A DNA stretch of 64,000 bases from Flavobacterium notoginsengisoli (GTDB lineage Bacteria; Bacteroidota; Bacteroidia; Flavobacteriales; Flavobacteriaceae), in contig NZ_JACHLB010000005.1 in NCBI RefSeq assembly GCF_014207905.1, forward strand, positions 310,001 to 374,000. Direction: 5' to 3'. A model generated the notes under the pieces. That model saw only the letters and a list, made by a program, of their open reading frames with translations, did not search any database and was not told where the DNA came from. A program made the translations under genes and the position numbers. Below, piece by piece: positions 34,318-42,155 of the stretch. Within the stretch, counting starts at the first letter, position 1, and each line of letters starts with the position of its first letter.

Positions 34318-34883
34318 TAGAAAATTCGTTTTCAAAAGAATATTTATTGCAAATTTCAACCTGAATTTAATGAAAGTTTGTGCTTGAATTCTTGAAATTT
34401 TTACGTCATAATTTTATAGAAAATCAAACTTAAAACTGAACTTTGTAGAAAATTTTGCGTGAATATTTTTTGAGATTTTTTTGCGAGAATTTTGTGTTTA
34501 ATCTGAAAACTTAAACTGAAATTTATCGAAAAGTTTGCGTGAATTGTTTTGCGATTTATGAAATTTGCCGAGAATTATTTTGCCGAATTTTTGTGTTTAT
34601 TGTGAAAACTTAAAACTGAACTTTGTCGAAAAGTTTGCGTGAATTGTTTTGCGAAAATTCAATAAAATCATCAAAAAATTAAATCATTAAAACATTTAGT
34701 TTTTAACCTAAAGATTATGAAAATCATTTAATCATCAAAATCATTTTAAAAACAAAAAAATAGTTTTCTGAAAAGTTTGCGTGAATTGTTTGTGTGAATT
34801 GTTTTGCAGAAATTCTTTGTGTTGATTCTTTAAATTCAACTTACATAAATTCTTTCTGAATTGACGCAACTTGAATTAAAGTT
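34318..34883. repeat. Gene-less segment 1 with four degenerate repeats
   Basis: No open frame of note. A unit resembling AACTTAAAACTGAACTTTG followed by TCGAAAAGTTTGCGTGAATT recurs at 34426-34464, 34506-34553, 34605-34653 and, shortened, 34768-34809. The spacing is irregular (80, 99, 163 bases) and base composition is extremely AT-rich. It may be a decayed cassette or a non-coding one. Confidence 0.6.
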
Positions 34884-35033
34884 ACTACGACGCCCAACAC
34901 AGGTTTTGCAAAACGGTTTAGGCTTGGTTTTTATTTCCGAAGATTTGTAATTAATCAAAAATTTATTTTATATTTGTTAAGGTAATTGCTGAATCAAAAC
35001 CGCTTCGCAAAGCCTCAAACGTTGGCGGTAATG
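34884..35033. other. attC-like site 1 with promoter in its loop
   Basis: Outer cores GCCCAAC (34892-34898) and GTTGGCG (35021-35027) enclose arms GGTTTTGCAAAACGGTTT (34902-34919) and AAACCGCTTCGCAAAGCC (34997-35014), complementary at 15 of 18 positions. Unpaired spacers of three and six bases separate cores and arms. The core-to-core span is 136 bases, within the attC range. The loop holds TTTG (34944-34947), 21 bases, then TATATTTG (34969-34976), a good Bacteroidetes promoter pointing at the next genes. Confidence 0.65.
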
Positions 35034-35107
35034 CCAAGACAATCTACCAAACAGGAAAACACGCCACCCATAACACAGAAATAATTGACCAATTAAAATA
35101 ATAAATT

Positions 35108-35749
35108 ATGATTATTAAGTCCTTTCAAAAATTGATTTACATTAGTGTTGCCGTAATCTTTTCAACACAGATTACTATTGCACAGGAAATGAAAATGGAG
35201 AATCATAAGCATCATCAGATGAATACATCATCGAAAAATATTTTTCTTTCTATGATGGATACGATGATGATAGAAATGGATGCTGTTCCTGTTACATCCA
35301 TACCGGATTATGATTTTATGGCACAAATGATTCCTCACCACATGGGGGCAATAGAAATGGCTAAATATGAAATTAGCCACGGAAAAAATGAGGAGATGAT
35401 ACAGCTTGCAAAAAGCATATTGGCAGAACAAACGAGTGATATACAAACCATGAAATTATTGATTAGTCAATTGCCAAATAACGCCCCAAAAGCCGACAAA
35501 TCCTTTGATAAGGCAATGCTTCAATCTATGACCGTAATGATGGATAATATGCCACCCAATGATAAACTCACAGATATTGACAATGCATTTGCAATGGTCA
35601 TGATACCTCATCACCAGGCTGCAATAGAAATGGCTATTCCTTTGGTACAACATTCTACAAACAAACAGGTAATTATATTTGCCAAGCAATTAATTTCGGC
35701 AGAGCAAATAGAAATAGAACAGATGAAAGCTTTTATAAATAAAAAATAG
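35108..35749 (+). CDS. DUF305 family secreted protein
   Basis: The 213-residue protein has a signal peptide (to about residue 26, VIFSTQITIAQ) and two DUF305 repeats with metal-ligand-like motifs MIPHHMGAIEMAKYE and MIPHHQAAIEMAIPL, each followed by a helix with AKSILAEQ or AKQLISAEQ. The His/Met-rich build suggests copper or other metal handling in the periplasm, but the role is unproven. It is the first gene of cassette-like segment 2 and could be transcribed from the promoter inside the preceding hairpin site. Confidence 0.85.
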   Translation: MIIKSFQKLIYISVAVIFSTQITIAQEMKMENHKHHQMNTSSKNIFLSMMDTMMIEMDAVPVTSIPDYDFMAQMIPHHMGAIEMAKYEISHGKNEEMIQLAKSILAEQTSDIQTMKLLISQLPNNAPKADKSFDKAMLQSMTVMMDNMPPNDKLTDIDNAFAMVMIPHHQAAIEMAIPLVQHSTNKQVIIFAKQLISAEQIEIEQMKAFINKK

Positions 35750-35757
35750 CAATAACC

Positions 35758-37161
35758 ATGAATAAATTAAAATCATCATTTCTTACCATATTCATTTTTA
35801 CCTCTTTGAATATCTGGGCACAAAGTCCCTATAAAAACGATAGGGTTTATACCGGAAATCAGGTTTCAAATACCGTATCCGTGGTTGACCCTTCTCAAAA
35901 TAAATTATTAGGAGAGATAAAATTAGGCATTCCTTACCCGAATGTACTGACACCACTATACAAAGGGCAAACATTGGTGCATGGATTGCGATATTCCCCC
36001 AAAAGGAAATTATTAGCAGCAGTATCCATAGGGTCAAATGCTGTTACATTTATTTCAACAGAAAATAATAAAGTACTAAAGACAATCTACGTTGGGCGTT
36101 CCCCACACGAACCAACATTTACACCCGATAGCAAATATGTTTGGGTATCGGTAAGGGGCGAAGGATACATTAGTGTGATTGACGTAGATAAAATGGAAGA
36201 AGTAAGAAAAGTACCCGTAGCCGATGGACCAGGTATGGTAGCCTTTTCGCCAGACGGAAAATTTGCTTATGTGTGTTCCAGCTTTACACCAGAGCTTGAT
36301 GTAGTGAGTACTAGTAGTTATAAGGTTATTAAGCGAGTCAAAATTGCAAGTCCCTTTTCCCCTAATATTTTTACCAGCCCCGATGGAAAATGGGTAGCGC
36401 TTACATTAAAAGACATTGGTGCGGTAGTAGTAGTAAATACCAAAACACTAGAAGTTGTAAAACAGATGAACACAGGTGGTATTACCAATCACGTTACATT
36501 CAGCAATTTGGGCAATCTGCAAAGGATGTTTGTAACAGTAGGTGCAGAAAATAAAGTGAGAGTATTTGACGTAGCCAAAAATTTTATGGAAACAGATACG
36601 ATAAATGTAGGAGCATTACCTCATGGACTTTGGCCTTCTGCCGATGGAAAAGTACTGTATGTAGGATTGGAGTACGGTGATGAAGTACAGGCAATTGATT
36701 TGGTAAATCTAAAAGTAATCAGCACCATAAAAATTGGGCAAAGTCCACAGGCGTTGGTATATGCAGATGACGCTGTTGTAGATTATACAAAAAGTTTGGA
36801 AAATTTAAGTCCTTTGAATGACAGTGTATCTACACAAATTATAAGCCTGAATAGTATCAAAGGAAATGCAGCTCATGGCAATCTTGCTGTTCGCCCTATT
36901 GGCGTTACAGACTTGATAGAACAAATTTATACCAATTTAATACCTGGTAAGACCTATACATTGGCATTTTCAAAATCAGCCGTAGCACCCTTTACAAATG
37001 ACTATGAAGTAAATACTTTCATTGCTAACGCACAAGGAAAATATAGCGGACAATCTATTGGTTTAATAAAAAGTGTAAACAACACATCAGCAAAGGATTA
37101 CAAACATTTAATATTGATTGACAATGATACAAAGGACGTTGTGTTATTAGATAATCTTTAA
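35758..37161 (+). CDS. Secreted YncE/YVTN-type beta-propeller protein
   Basis: The 467-residue protein has a signal peptide (to about residue 22, FTSLNIWAQ) and repeated blades of the YVTN/cytochrome D1-like type: YTGNQVSNTVSVVDPSQNKL, KYVWVSVRGEGYISVIDVD, KFAYVCSSFTPELDVVSTS, KWVALTLKDIGAVVVVNT. The last 110 residues form a separate domain with a SRG-like theme. It starts eight bases after the DUF305 gene, so the two form one operon and probably one functional unit in the periplasm. Substrate unknown. Confidence 0.82.
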   Translation: MNKLKSSFLTIFIFTSLNIWAQSPYKNDRVYTGNQVSNTVSVVDPSQNKLLGEIKLGIPYPNVLTPLYKGQTLVHGLRYSPKRKLLAAVSIGSNAVTFISTENNKVLKTIYVGRSPHEPTFTPDSKYVWVSVRGEGYISVIDVDKMEEVRKVPVADGPGMVAFSPDGKFAYVCSSFTPELDVVSTSSYKVIKRVKIASPFSPNIFTSPDGKWVALTLKDIGAVVVVNTKTLEVVKQMNTGGITNHVTFSNLGNLQRMFVTVGAENKVRVFDVAKNFMETDTINVGALPHGLWPSADGKVLYVGLEYGDEVQAIDLVNLKVISTIKIGQSPQALVYADDAVVDYTKSLENLSPLNDSVSTQIISLNSIKGNAAHGNLAVRPIGVTDLIEQIYTNLIPGKTYTLAFSKSAVAPFTNDYEVNTFIANAQGKYSGQSIGLIKSVNNTSAKDYKHLILIDNDTKDVVLLDNL

Positions 37162-37195
37162 TTCATAGTGAGACTCTACATTACATCAAAATAAA

Positions 37196-37266
37196 CACTA
37201 CCGCCAACAGTTAAGGTTTCGTTGGGCTCGTAGAGCCAACGATGAAACCTCAGTTGAACGGAACCG
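37196..37266. other. attC-like site 2 (short)
   Basis: Core CGCCAAC (37202-37208) complements the start core of segment 2 (CACTACCGCCAAC against GTTGGCGGTAATG, 12 of 13). It is followed by a hairpin AGGTTTCGTTGG (37214-37225) / CCAACGATGAAACCT (37236-37250) and the next core GTTGAAC (37253-37259). The length is 58 bases. The six- and three-base spacers are in reverse order relative to site 1, so the site may point the other way. Alternatively this is the origin end of the IS91-like unit. Confidence 0.6.
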
Positions 37267-37413
37267 TTTACCAGCCACCTAATTATGGTTTTTTCGTTAA
37301 AAGTTTTGGAGATAATTTTGAGGATTTTAATCCTCTTTTTTGTTTTTGGCAATGCGAAGTCTTTTTTACCGCATTTACCTAATTTTTGGGCATAAAAACC
37401 CTTACCCATCTCG

Positions 37414-38559
37414 TTAATTAACCAGACAGGGGAACGTATTTTGGCTAGCACCTATGTACCATGCCGGCGGGCCACGGTTATCAAATACTACAATAGGATG
37501 CAGATTGCCTATTTTGCAACAAGTGCATTTAGGTAGAAATATTTTCTTGCCTGCCTTTTCAATTAATTTTACCCCTAGGTTCTTCTGCAGCAGCTTCAGC
37601 TTGGAGCACTTCCAAGTACTGCTCAAAAAACCAAAATGACGGATTTTCACAAAACCCTTTGGCAAAATATGCAAGGCAAACCTGCGGATAAACTCGCCAT
37701 GGCTCAATTGCATCGTTTTCTTTTGGCCATCTTGGCGATAATCTTTGTAGCTGAATACCACATTTTGATCGTCAATACTTCTTATCCGATGATTGCTTAT
37801 CGCTATTTTATGGCTATACCTACCTAAATACTCCACCACCGATTTTGAACTACCAAAGGGTCGTTTGGCAAATACAACCCAAGCTTGTTTCCATAATCCT
37901 GCACGTACCTTTTGGTATTCTATGGGCATTTTTTGCTTCAGCTTTTCGCAAAACTTAGCCCTAAAAACTTTAGACAGCGCCTTAACCGAAAACAGAAACT
38001 TACCATCTTTTCGGCTATTTTGCCATTTGCCAGCTTCGTTTATACCACCACCAGGAACTATGCAGTGCAAATGTGGGTGCAAACTCAGGTTTTGCCCCCA
38101 AGTATGCAACAAAGCTATCATACCTAATTGTAGAGCGTTGTTTTTACCAAAGGCACTAAGCGTTGCCCAGGCAGTTTCAAACAAAATACCGTAAACCATT
38201 TTCGGTTGGTGCATGCACTGCGTATTTATCGCCTCTGGCAGCGTAAAAACTACATGAAAATAAGGAACCGGCAAAAGTTCTTCTTCTCTTTTTGCGATCC
38301 AATCTTCGCGGTTTTTACCTTGGCATTTCGGGCAGTGCCGATTACGACAAGAGTTGTAGCTAATGCTGATGTTTCCGCAGTTATCACATGCATCAATATG
38401 GCCACCCAAGGCTGCCGTTCTACAGTTTTTAATCGCCGATAAAGTCCGTAATTGCCATGTGTTTAACTCAAGTTCATTAATGCTGGTACCAAGTCTCTCC
38501 AGTACGTCGGCTATTTCATGCCGACTTCGCTCAATGCAGGCTACACGGGTCTGCTGCAA
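37414..38559 (-). CDS. IS91-type (Y2/HUH) transposase, copy 1
   Basis: The 381-residue protein has a zinc-ribbon-like N-terminus (HIDACDNCGNISISYNSCRNRHCPKCQG), the HUH motif in LHPHLHCIVPGGG, and a GRYSHKIAISNHRI segment with the probable catalytic Tyr. These are hallmarks of IS91-family rolling-circle transposases. Its start overlaps the end of the recombinase gene by 19 bases, so translation is coupled. The C-terminal zinc cluster CTCCKIGNLHPI is also present. Confidence 0.9.
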   Translation of the reverse strand: MQQTRVACIERSRHEIADVLERLGTSINELELNTWQLRTLSAIKNCRTAALGGHIDACDNCGNISISYNSCRNRHCPKCQGKNREDWIAKREEELLPVPYFHVVFTLPEAINTQCMHQPKMVYGILFETAWATLSAFGKNNALQLGMIALLHTWGQNLSLHPHLHCIVPGGGINEAGKWQNSRKDGKFLFSVKALSKVFRAKFCEKLKQKMPIEYQKVRAGLWKQAWVVFAKRPFGSSKSVVEYLGRYSHKIAISNHRIRSIDDQNVVFSYKDYRQDGQKKTMQLSHGEFIRRFALHILPKGFVKIRHFGFLSSTWKCSKLKLLQKNLGVKLIEKAGKKIFLPKCTCCKIGNLHPIVVFDNRGPPAWYIGASQNTFPCLVN

Positions 38560-39496
38560 GTGGCAAAAAGGGTATCCAACGGACTAAAAACTTTATGGTG
38601 TTGCAACTGAGCAATATGCAGATATTCCATCGTGGTCTCAATGTTCTGGTGCCCCAACAGTTCTTTTACGGATACAATATCAAGCCCATCTTCTAACAGA
38701 TGCGTAGCAAAAGTATGCCTAAGCGTGTGCACATGAACTTCTTTGAGTATGCCAGCTTGTTTACTGCTCTGTTTGATGACCCACTGCACCCCTCGCTGTG
38801 AGTAACGGCTATCAAAATCACCACCAGCACGGCCAGATTGGGGCTGACCGTTAAAAATCCAGTCTTGGGGCTTTTCACTTTCGATGTACTTTTTTAAACC
38901 CCTAATCAAATGTTCAGATAGCGGGACATAGCGGTCTTTTTTGCCTTTGCCTTGTACTACCTTGAGTTGCTTGCGGTCGAAATCAAGATCCTGCAACCGT
39001 ACATTGCGAGCCTCTAAACAGCGTAGCCCACAACCATAAAGCAAACCAATTAAAACTTTGTGCTTTAGTAGTTTGCATGCCTGCAACATGCTCCAAACTT
39101 CTTGCTTGCTTAATACAACAGGCAACTTCTTTTCGTGCCTAATTTCGGGCAGACGGAGATAATCATAAGCTAGGCCTTCGCCCTTGAGCAAAAAACGAAG
39201 CCCGTAAACGGTGTGCTTAAAGTAAGTCTGTGAGTGACTTTTGAACTTCTTTTGAAGATAAAATAGGTAATCGTGCACCTGTTCTGGATCCAGATCGGTA
39301 GGAACTTTACCATAATAAAGTGAAATACCAGCTACATGCCTAGCGTAGTTCTCAAAAGTACTTTGGCTTCGGCCTAGTATTGAAATTCTACGCTCGAAAC
39401 GAGCCATTAATTCTGAAAAACCAGGTACATCCCGATTGGCCTGATTGATGAGCTTGTTTGCACGTAAATCTTCTAATTGCTTTTTTTTGTTGCCAT
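38541..39496 (-). CDS. IS91-associated tyrosine recombinase, copy 1, needing a -1 frameshift
   Basis: The open frame has an in-frame Met at 39407, but homology with copy 2 extends upstream to the A8 run. The only ATG near the true N-terminus (39496) is in another frame: ATG GCA ACA AAA AAA, after which a -1 shift on the A8 run (39481-39488) enters the main frame, giving MATKKKQLEDLRANK... and about 318 residues. The catalytic motifs are GCGLRCLEAR, GKGKKDRYVPL, HTLRHTFATHLLEDG and GHQNIETTMEYLH, ending FSPLDTL. It probably acts with the downstream transposase or at the hairpin ends. Confidence 0.8.
39481..39488 (-). promoter_or_regulatory. Putative -1 slippery run in recombinase copy 1
   Basis: An A8 run on the minus strand, five codons after the ATG at 39496, forms A AAA AAA in the starting frame; without a shift, translation stops at TAG two codons later. 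Copy 2 has the same arrangement. Confidence 0.6.
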
Positions 39497-39566
39497 AAGA
39501 TATTTTTTATACCTTGTAAGGTAATAAAAAAGAAAGGTAAGGTCATTGACAGCTACCGAAGGTTTA

Positions 39567-39854
39567 GTTCAACAAGGGTTTTGCGTCAGGCGGGCTGAAG
39601 TGCAAAATTCAACAGCAGTTTTTCAATTGAACATTAGTAATAAATTCAGCTTTTGTGCTTCGAAATCCCGCCCGAACGCAAAGCCCCAAAACGATGTGAA
39701 CGCAATCCCTTCGGTCTTGCGTTCACATCGAGCTCCTGCTGCGCAGGTGATGTTCACTGCCCTTCGGGACAGCGCACATCACCTGCTTGGACGCATTCCG
39801 AAAAGGAGTGAAAAACTCCTTTCGGAACGACGACCAAGCAGGAGCTCGTTACCT
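39567..39854. other. attC-like site 3, enlarged by a palindrome cluster
   Basis: Core GTTCAAC (39567-39573) is followed by arms GGGTTTTGCGTCAGGCGGG (39576-39594) and CCCGCCCGAACGCAAAGCCC (39667-39686), then by a dense run of hairpins: CGATGTGAACGCAA/TTGCGTTCACATCG (39692-39730), GGTGATGT/ACATCACC, TTCCGAAAAGGAGT/ACTCCTTTCGGAA and an outer GAGCTCCTGCT/AGCAGGAGCTC. The next core GTTACCT lies at 39848-39854. The hairpin arms resemble those of sites 1 and 5. Confidence 0.55.
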
Positions 39855-39876
39855 GCAAGCTGAAAAAAAAATCGAG

Positions 39877-40716
39877 ATGTCAATAGAAAACATACCTGAA
39901 AGCTACTTTAAGAATAAAAAAGAGAACCCAGATTTATTTGTCTATGATTTTAAAATGACAAATGACGTTGTTAAAAGTAAAGTCAATTTAGGAATGAATA
40001 TGTTCAGCTTTTTACAAGTTGGAAAAAAGCAAGTACATTTTGCTGGAACGACAGTTGCTGTAAACAAAGACCAATCTTTATTGCTAAAAAAAGGAAATTG
40101 GCTTTGGACGGAGTTATTAGATACAAAAACGATATATTATTGTAAACTATTCTTTTTTTCAGAAAAAAAGCTAAAAGAATTTTTAGAAAAACACACAGAA
40201 AACAATCAAACAGTAAAAGAAGAATCGCCTTATTTTATAATCAGAAACGACGACTATATTTCGTCATACATAAATTCATTATCAACAATTAGTCAAGCAC
40301 CAATAGTTTTTGCGGAAAATTTACTTTCAGTAAAATTTGAGGAATTGATGCTCTATCTTTTACAGAAATATGGGAAAAACTTTGAAACACATCTCCATTC
40401 TTTAATAATTAAGGAAACTTCACCATTTAAAAAAATTGTAGAAAGTAAAATTCATTCTAACCTTAAATTGGAAGAAATCGCATTTTTATGCAATATGAGT
40501 TTATCTACTTTTAAACGTCATTTCATTAAAGAATACAAAGTGTCGCCTGGAAAATGGCTTCAAGACAAATGACTTCAAAAGGCAAAAGAAACTTTAGAAC
40601 AAGGAAATTTAAAACCTTCAGATATTTATTTAGATTTTGGTTATAATAACCTTTCAAATTTTAGTGTAGCCTATAAAAATAAATTCGGTTTTAGCCCAAA
40701 TCAGACTTCTAATTAA
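39877..40716 (+). pseudogene. AraC-family regulator interrupted by an in-frame TGA
   Basis: From ATG 39877 the frame reads an AraC-type protein (MSIENIPESYFKN..., then LEEIAFLCNMSLSTFKRHFIKEYKVSPGKWLQDK) and hits TGA at 40570. The same frame continues LQKAKETLEQGNLKPSDIYLDFGYNNLSNFSVAYK to TAA at 40714, completing the second helix-turn-helix. The stop replaces the Arg expected in the RLQKA motif; CGA to TGA is one transition. Total length would be 279 codons. It probably once controlled the two following genes. Confidence 0.85.
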
Positions 40717-40792
40717 AATTTCATTTACAAGTTTGACCTTTTTTCATAAGTCATTAACCTGTTTTAGTAACTTAATAAGATGACTCTCGCAG

Positions 40793-40800
40793 TATATTTG
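40793..40800 (+). promoter_or_regulatory. Promoter -7 element before the HbpS-like gene
   Basis: TATATTTG fits TAnnTTTG and lies 30 bases before the ATG at 40830. No clear TTTG at the -33 position. Confidence 0.55.
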
Positions 40801-40829
40801 CATCAAATAACAATACTAAAACAAAAAAA

Positions 40830-41228
40830 ATGAATATTACATTAGCACAAGCTGAAAAAGCAATCGTAGCAGCAAAACAAAAATCTACAGCAATTGATAC
40901 AAAAATGAACATTGCGGTTGTAGATGCAGGAGCAAATTTAGTGGCATTTGGTCGTATGGACGGTGCTTGGTTAGGCTCACTTGACATCTCTATCAAAAAA
41001 GCAAAAACAGCTCGTTACTTTGATATGAATACTGGAATAATTGGAGAGTTATCTCAACCAGGACAACCATTATTTAACATCGAACATTCAAATAATGGAT
41101 TGATTACTTTTCCAGGTGGTGTACCAATTAAAAACGCATCAGGCGAAATTATTGGAGCTATAGGAGTAAGTGGAAGTTCAGTTGAAAATGACCACGCAGT
41201 AGCAGAAGCTGGAGCATCAGCAATTTAA
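40830..41228 (+). CDS. GlcG/HbpS family protein
   Basis: The 132-residue protein matches the GlcG/HbpS (DUF336) family: LAQAEKAIVAAKQKSTAIDTKMNIAVVDAGANLVAFGRMDGAWLGS, then GGVPIKNASGEIIGAIGVSG. Members have been linked to haem binding, cobalamin-dependent diol metabolism and glycolate operons. It has no signal peptide. In this segment it sits between a broken AraC gene and an aquaporin, and is followed by its own terminator. Confidence 0.88.
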   Translation: MNITLAQAEKAIVAAKQKSTAIDTKMNIAVVDAGANLVAFGRMDGAWLGSLDISIKKAKTARYFDMNTGIIGELSQPGQPLFNIEHSNNGLITFPGGVPIKNASGEIIGAIGVSGSSVENDHAVAEAGASAI

Positions 41229-41246
41229 TAACCAGTTTATTAATGC

Positions 41247-41278
41247 AAAGAGGATAATTAAAACTAATTATCCTCTTT
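41247..41278 (+). terminator. Terminator after the HbpS-like gene
   Basis: AAAGAGGATAATT/AATTATCCTCTTT stem followed by T residues. Confidence 0.85.
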
Positions 41279-41294
41279 TTTTTATCAAATAATT

Positions 41295-41936
41295 ATGAAA
41301 AAATATGTAGCCGAATTCATTGGAACGTTTGCTTTAGTTTTTTATGGAACAGGAGCAATTATTGTAAACGAGCAATCCAATGGAAGTTTAGGTTTAATCG
41401 GAATCGCTTTAACTTTTGGAATAATAGTTAGTGCTATGATTTATATTTTCGGAAATATTTCTGGAACGCACATAAATCCAGCTGTAACTATAGCATTGGT
41501 AGTAGGTAAATTAACATCACTAAAAGACGCTTCGTTTTATATTTTCGCTCAACTTTTGGGAGCTTTATTCGCAAGTATCTTATTAAAATTTACGTTCCCT
41601 GAAAACCTAACATTAGGTGCTACAATTCCTTCTAGCGAATTAATACAATCATTTATTTTAGAATTTGTGCTGACTTTCTTTTTAATGCTTACAATTTTGG
41701 GAGTAACATCAAAAAAAGAATTTTCCAATATAGCAGGACTTATAATTGGAATAGTAGTTACTGGAATTATCCTTTTTGCAGGGCCAATTTCTGGTGGTTC
41801 ATTTAATCCTGCGAGAAGTTTAGCACCTGCAATTGTATCTGGAAACTTTACAGCACTTTGGATTTATATAACAGCACCAACATTAGGAGCGATAATAGCA
41901 ATGTTTATTTGGAAAGGACTTAATAAAACAGAATAA
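41295..41936 (+). CDS. MIP-family aquaporin/aquaglyceroporin
   Basis: The 213-residue membrane protein has six helices and both half-helix NPA motifs, SGTHINPAVTIAL and SGGSFNPARSLAPA, the latter with the following Arg of the selectivity filter. It conducts water or small neutral solutes such as glycerol. Length is short for a glycerol facilitator and closer to water channels. It is the last gene of cassette-like segment 4; the boundary core lies one base after its stop. Confidence 0.92.
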   Translation: MKKYVAEFIGTFALVFYGTGAIIVNEQSNGSLGLIGIALTFGIIVSAMIYIFGNISGTHINPAVTIALVVGKLTSLKDASFYIFAQLLGALFASILLKFTFPENLTLGATIPSSELIQSFILEFVLTFFLMLTILGVTSKKEFSNIAGLIIGIVVTGIILFAGPISGGSFNPARSLAPAIVSGNFTALWIYITAPTLGAIIAMFIWKGLNKTE

Positions 41937-42001
41937 AGCCTGCAGGTAACAGTTAAAGTTTCGTTGCGTGCGCAGCACGAACAATGAAACTCGTGTTGAA
42001 C
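41937..42001. other. attC-like site 4 (short)
   Basis: AGCCTGCAGGTAAC (41937-41950) is complementary to GTTACCTGCAAGCT at 39848-39861 at 13 of 14 positions. It is followed by a GTTTCGTTG...CAATGAAAC hairpin and the next core GTTGAAC (41995-42001). The hairpin sequence resembles site 2. Confidence 0.6.
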
Positions 42002-42155
42002 GGAACCGCTGGCATTCCGCAACTATGGGTTTTTCGAAAAGATTTTAAAGAGAATTTCAAGAGGCTACCAAGCCTCTTTTTTTTTGGAAGTAGTTTTTGC
42101 TTGATTTTATAGTGTTTTCCATCACTTTTGGGCATAAAATCCCTTACCCGTAAAG

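Larger units (their letters stand above)
37253..39573 (-). mobile_element. IS91-like unit, copy 1 (cassette-like segment 3)
   Basis: The unit carries a tyrosine recombinase and an IS91-type transposase in one minus-strand operon. It starts with GTTGAACGGAACC (37253) and ends with GGTTTAGTTCAAC, GTTCAAC at 39567-39573, complementary to its start. Copy 2 (41995-44269) has the same ends and gene order but differs in many residues, so the copies are not a recent duplication. Outer boundaries as a transposon would include the adjoining hairpins. Confidence 0.75.

Noticed and set aside
34426..34809. Four repeats in segment 1 as a CRISPR array
   Set aside because: Copies are degenerate, of unequal length and irregularly spaced, with no cas genes.
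37176..37451. 91-residue minus-strand frame at the IS91-like end
   Set aside because: It runs through the hairpin site and the transposase tail in another frame; no family pattern and no counterpart in copy 2.
37454..38587. Several plus-strand frames opposite IS91 copy 1
   Set aside because: They are antisense shadows of the transposase and recombinase, low in plausible amino-acid composition; similar shadows occur opposite copy 2.
39546..39863. 105-residue plus-strand frame over the palindrome cluster
   Set aside because: It is generated by GC-rich inverted repeats and has no plausible protein pattern.
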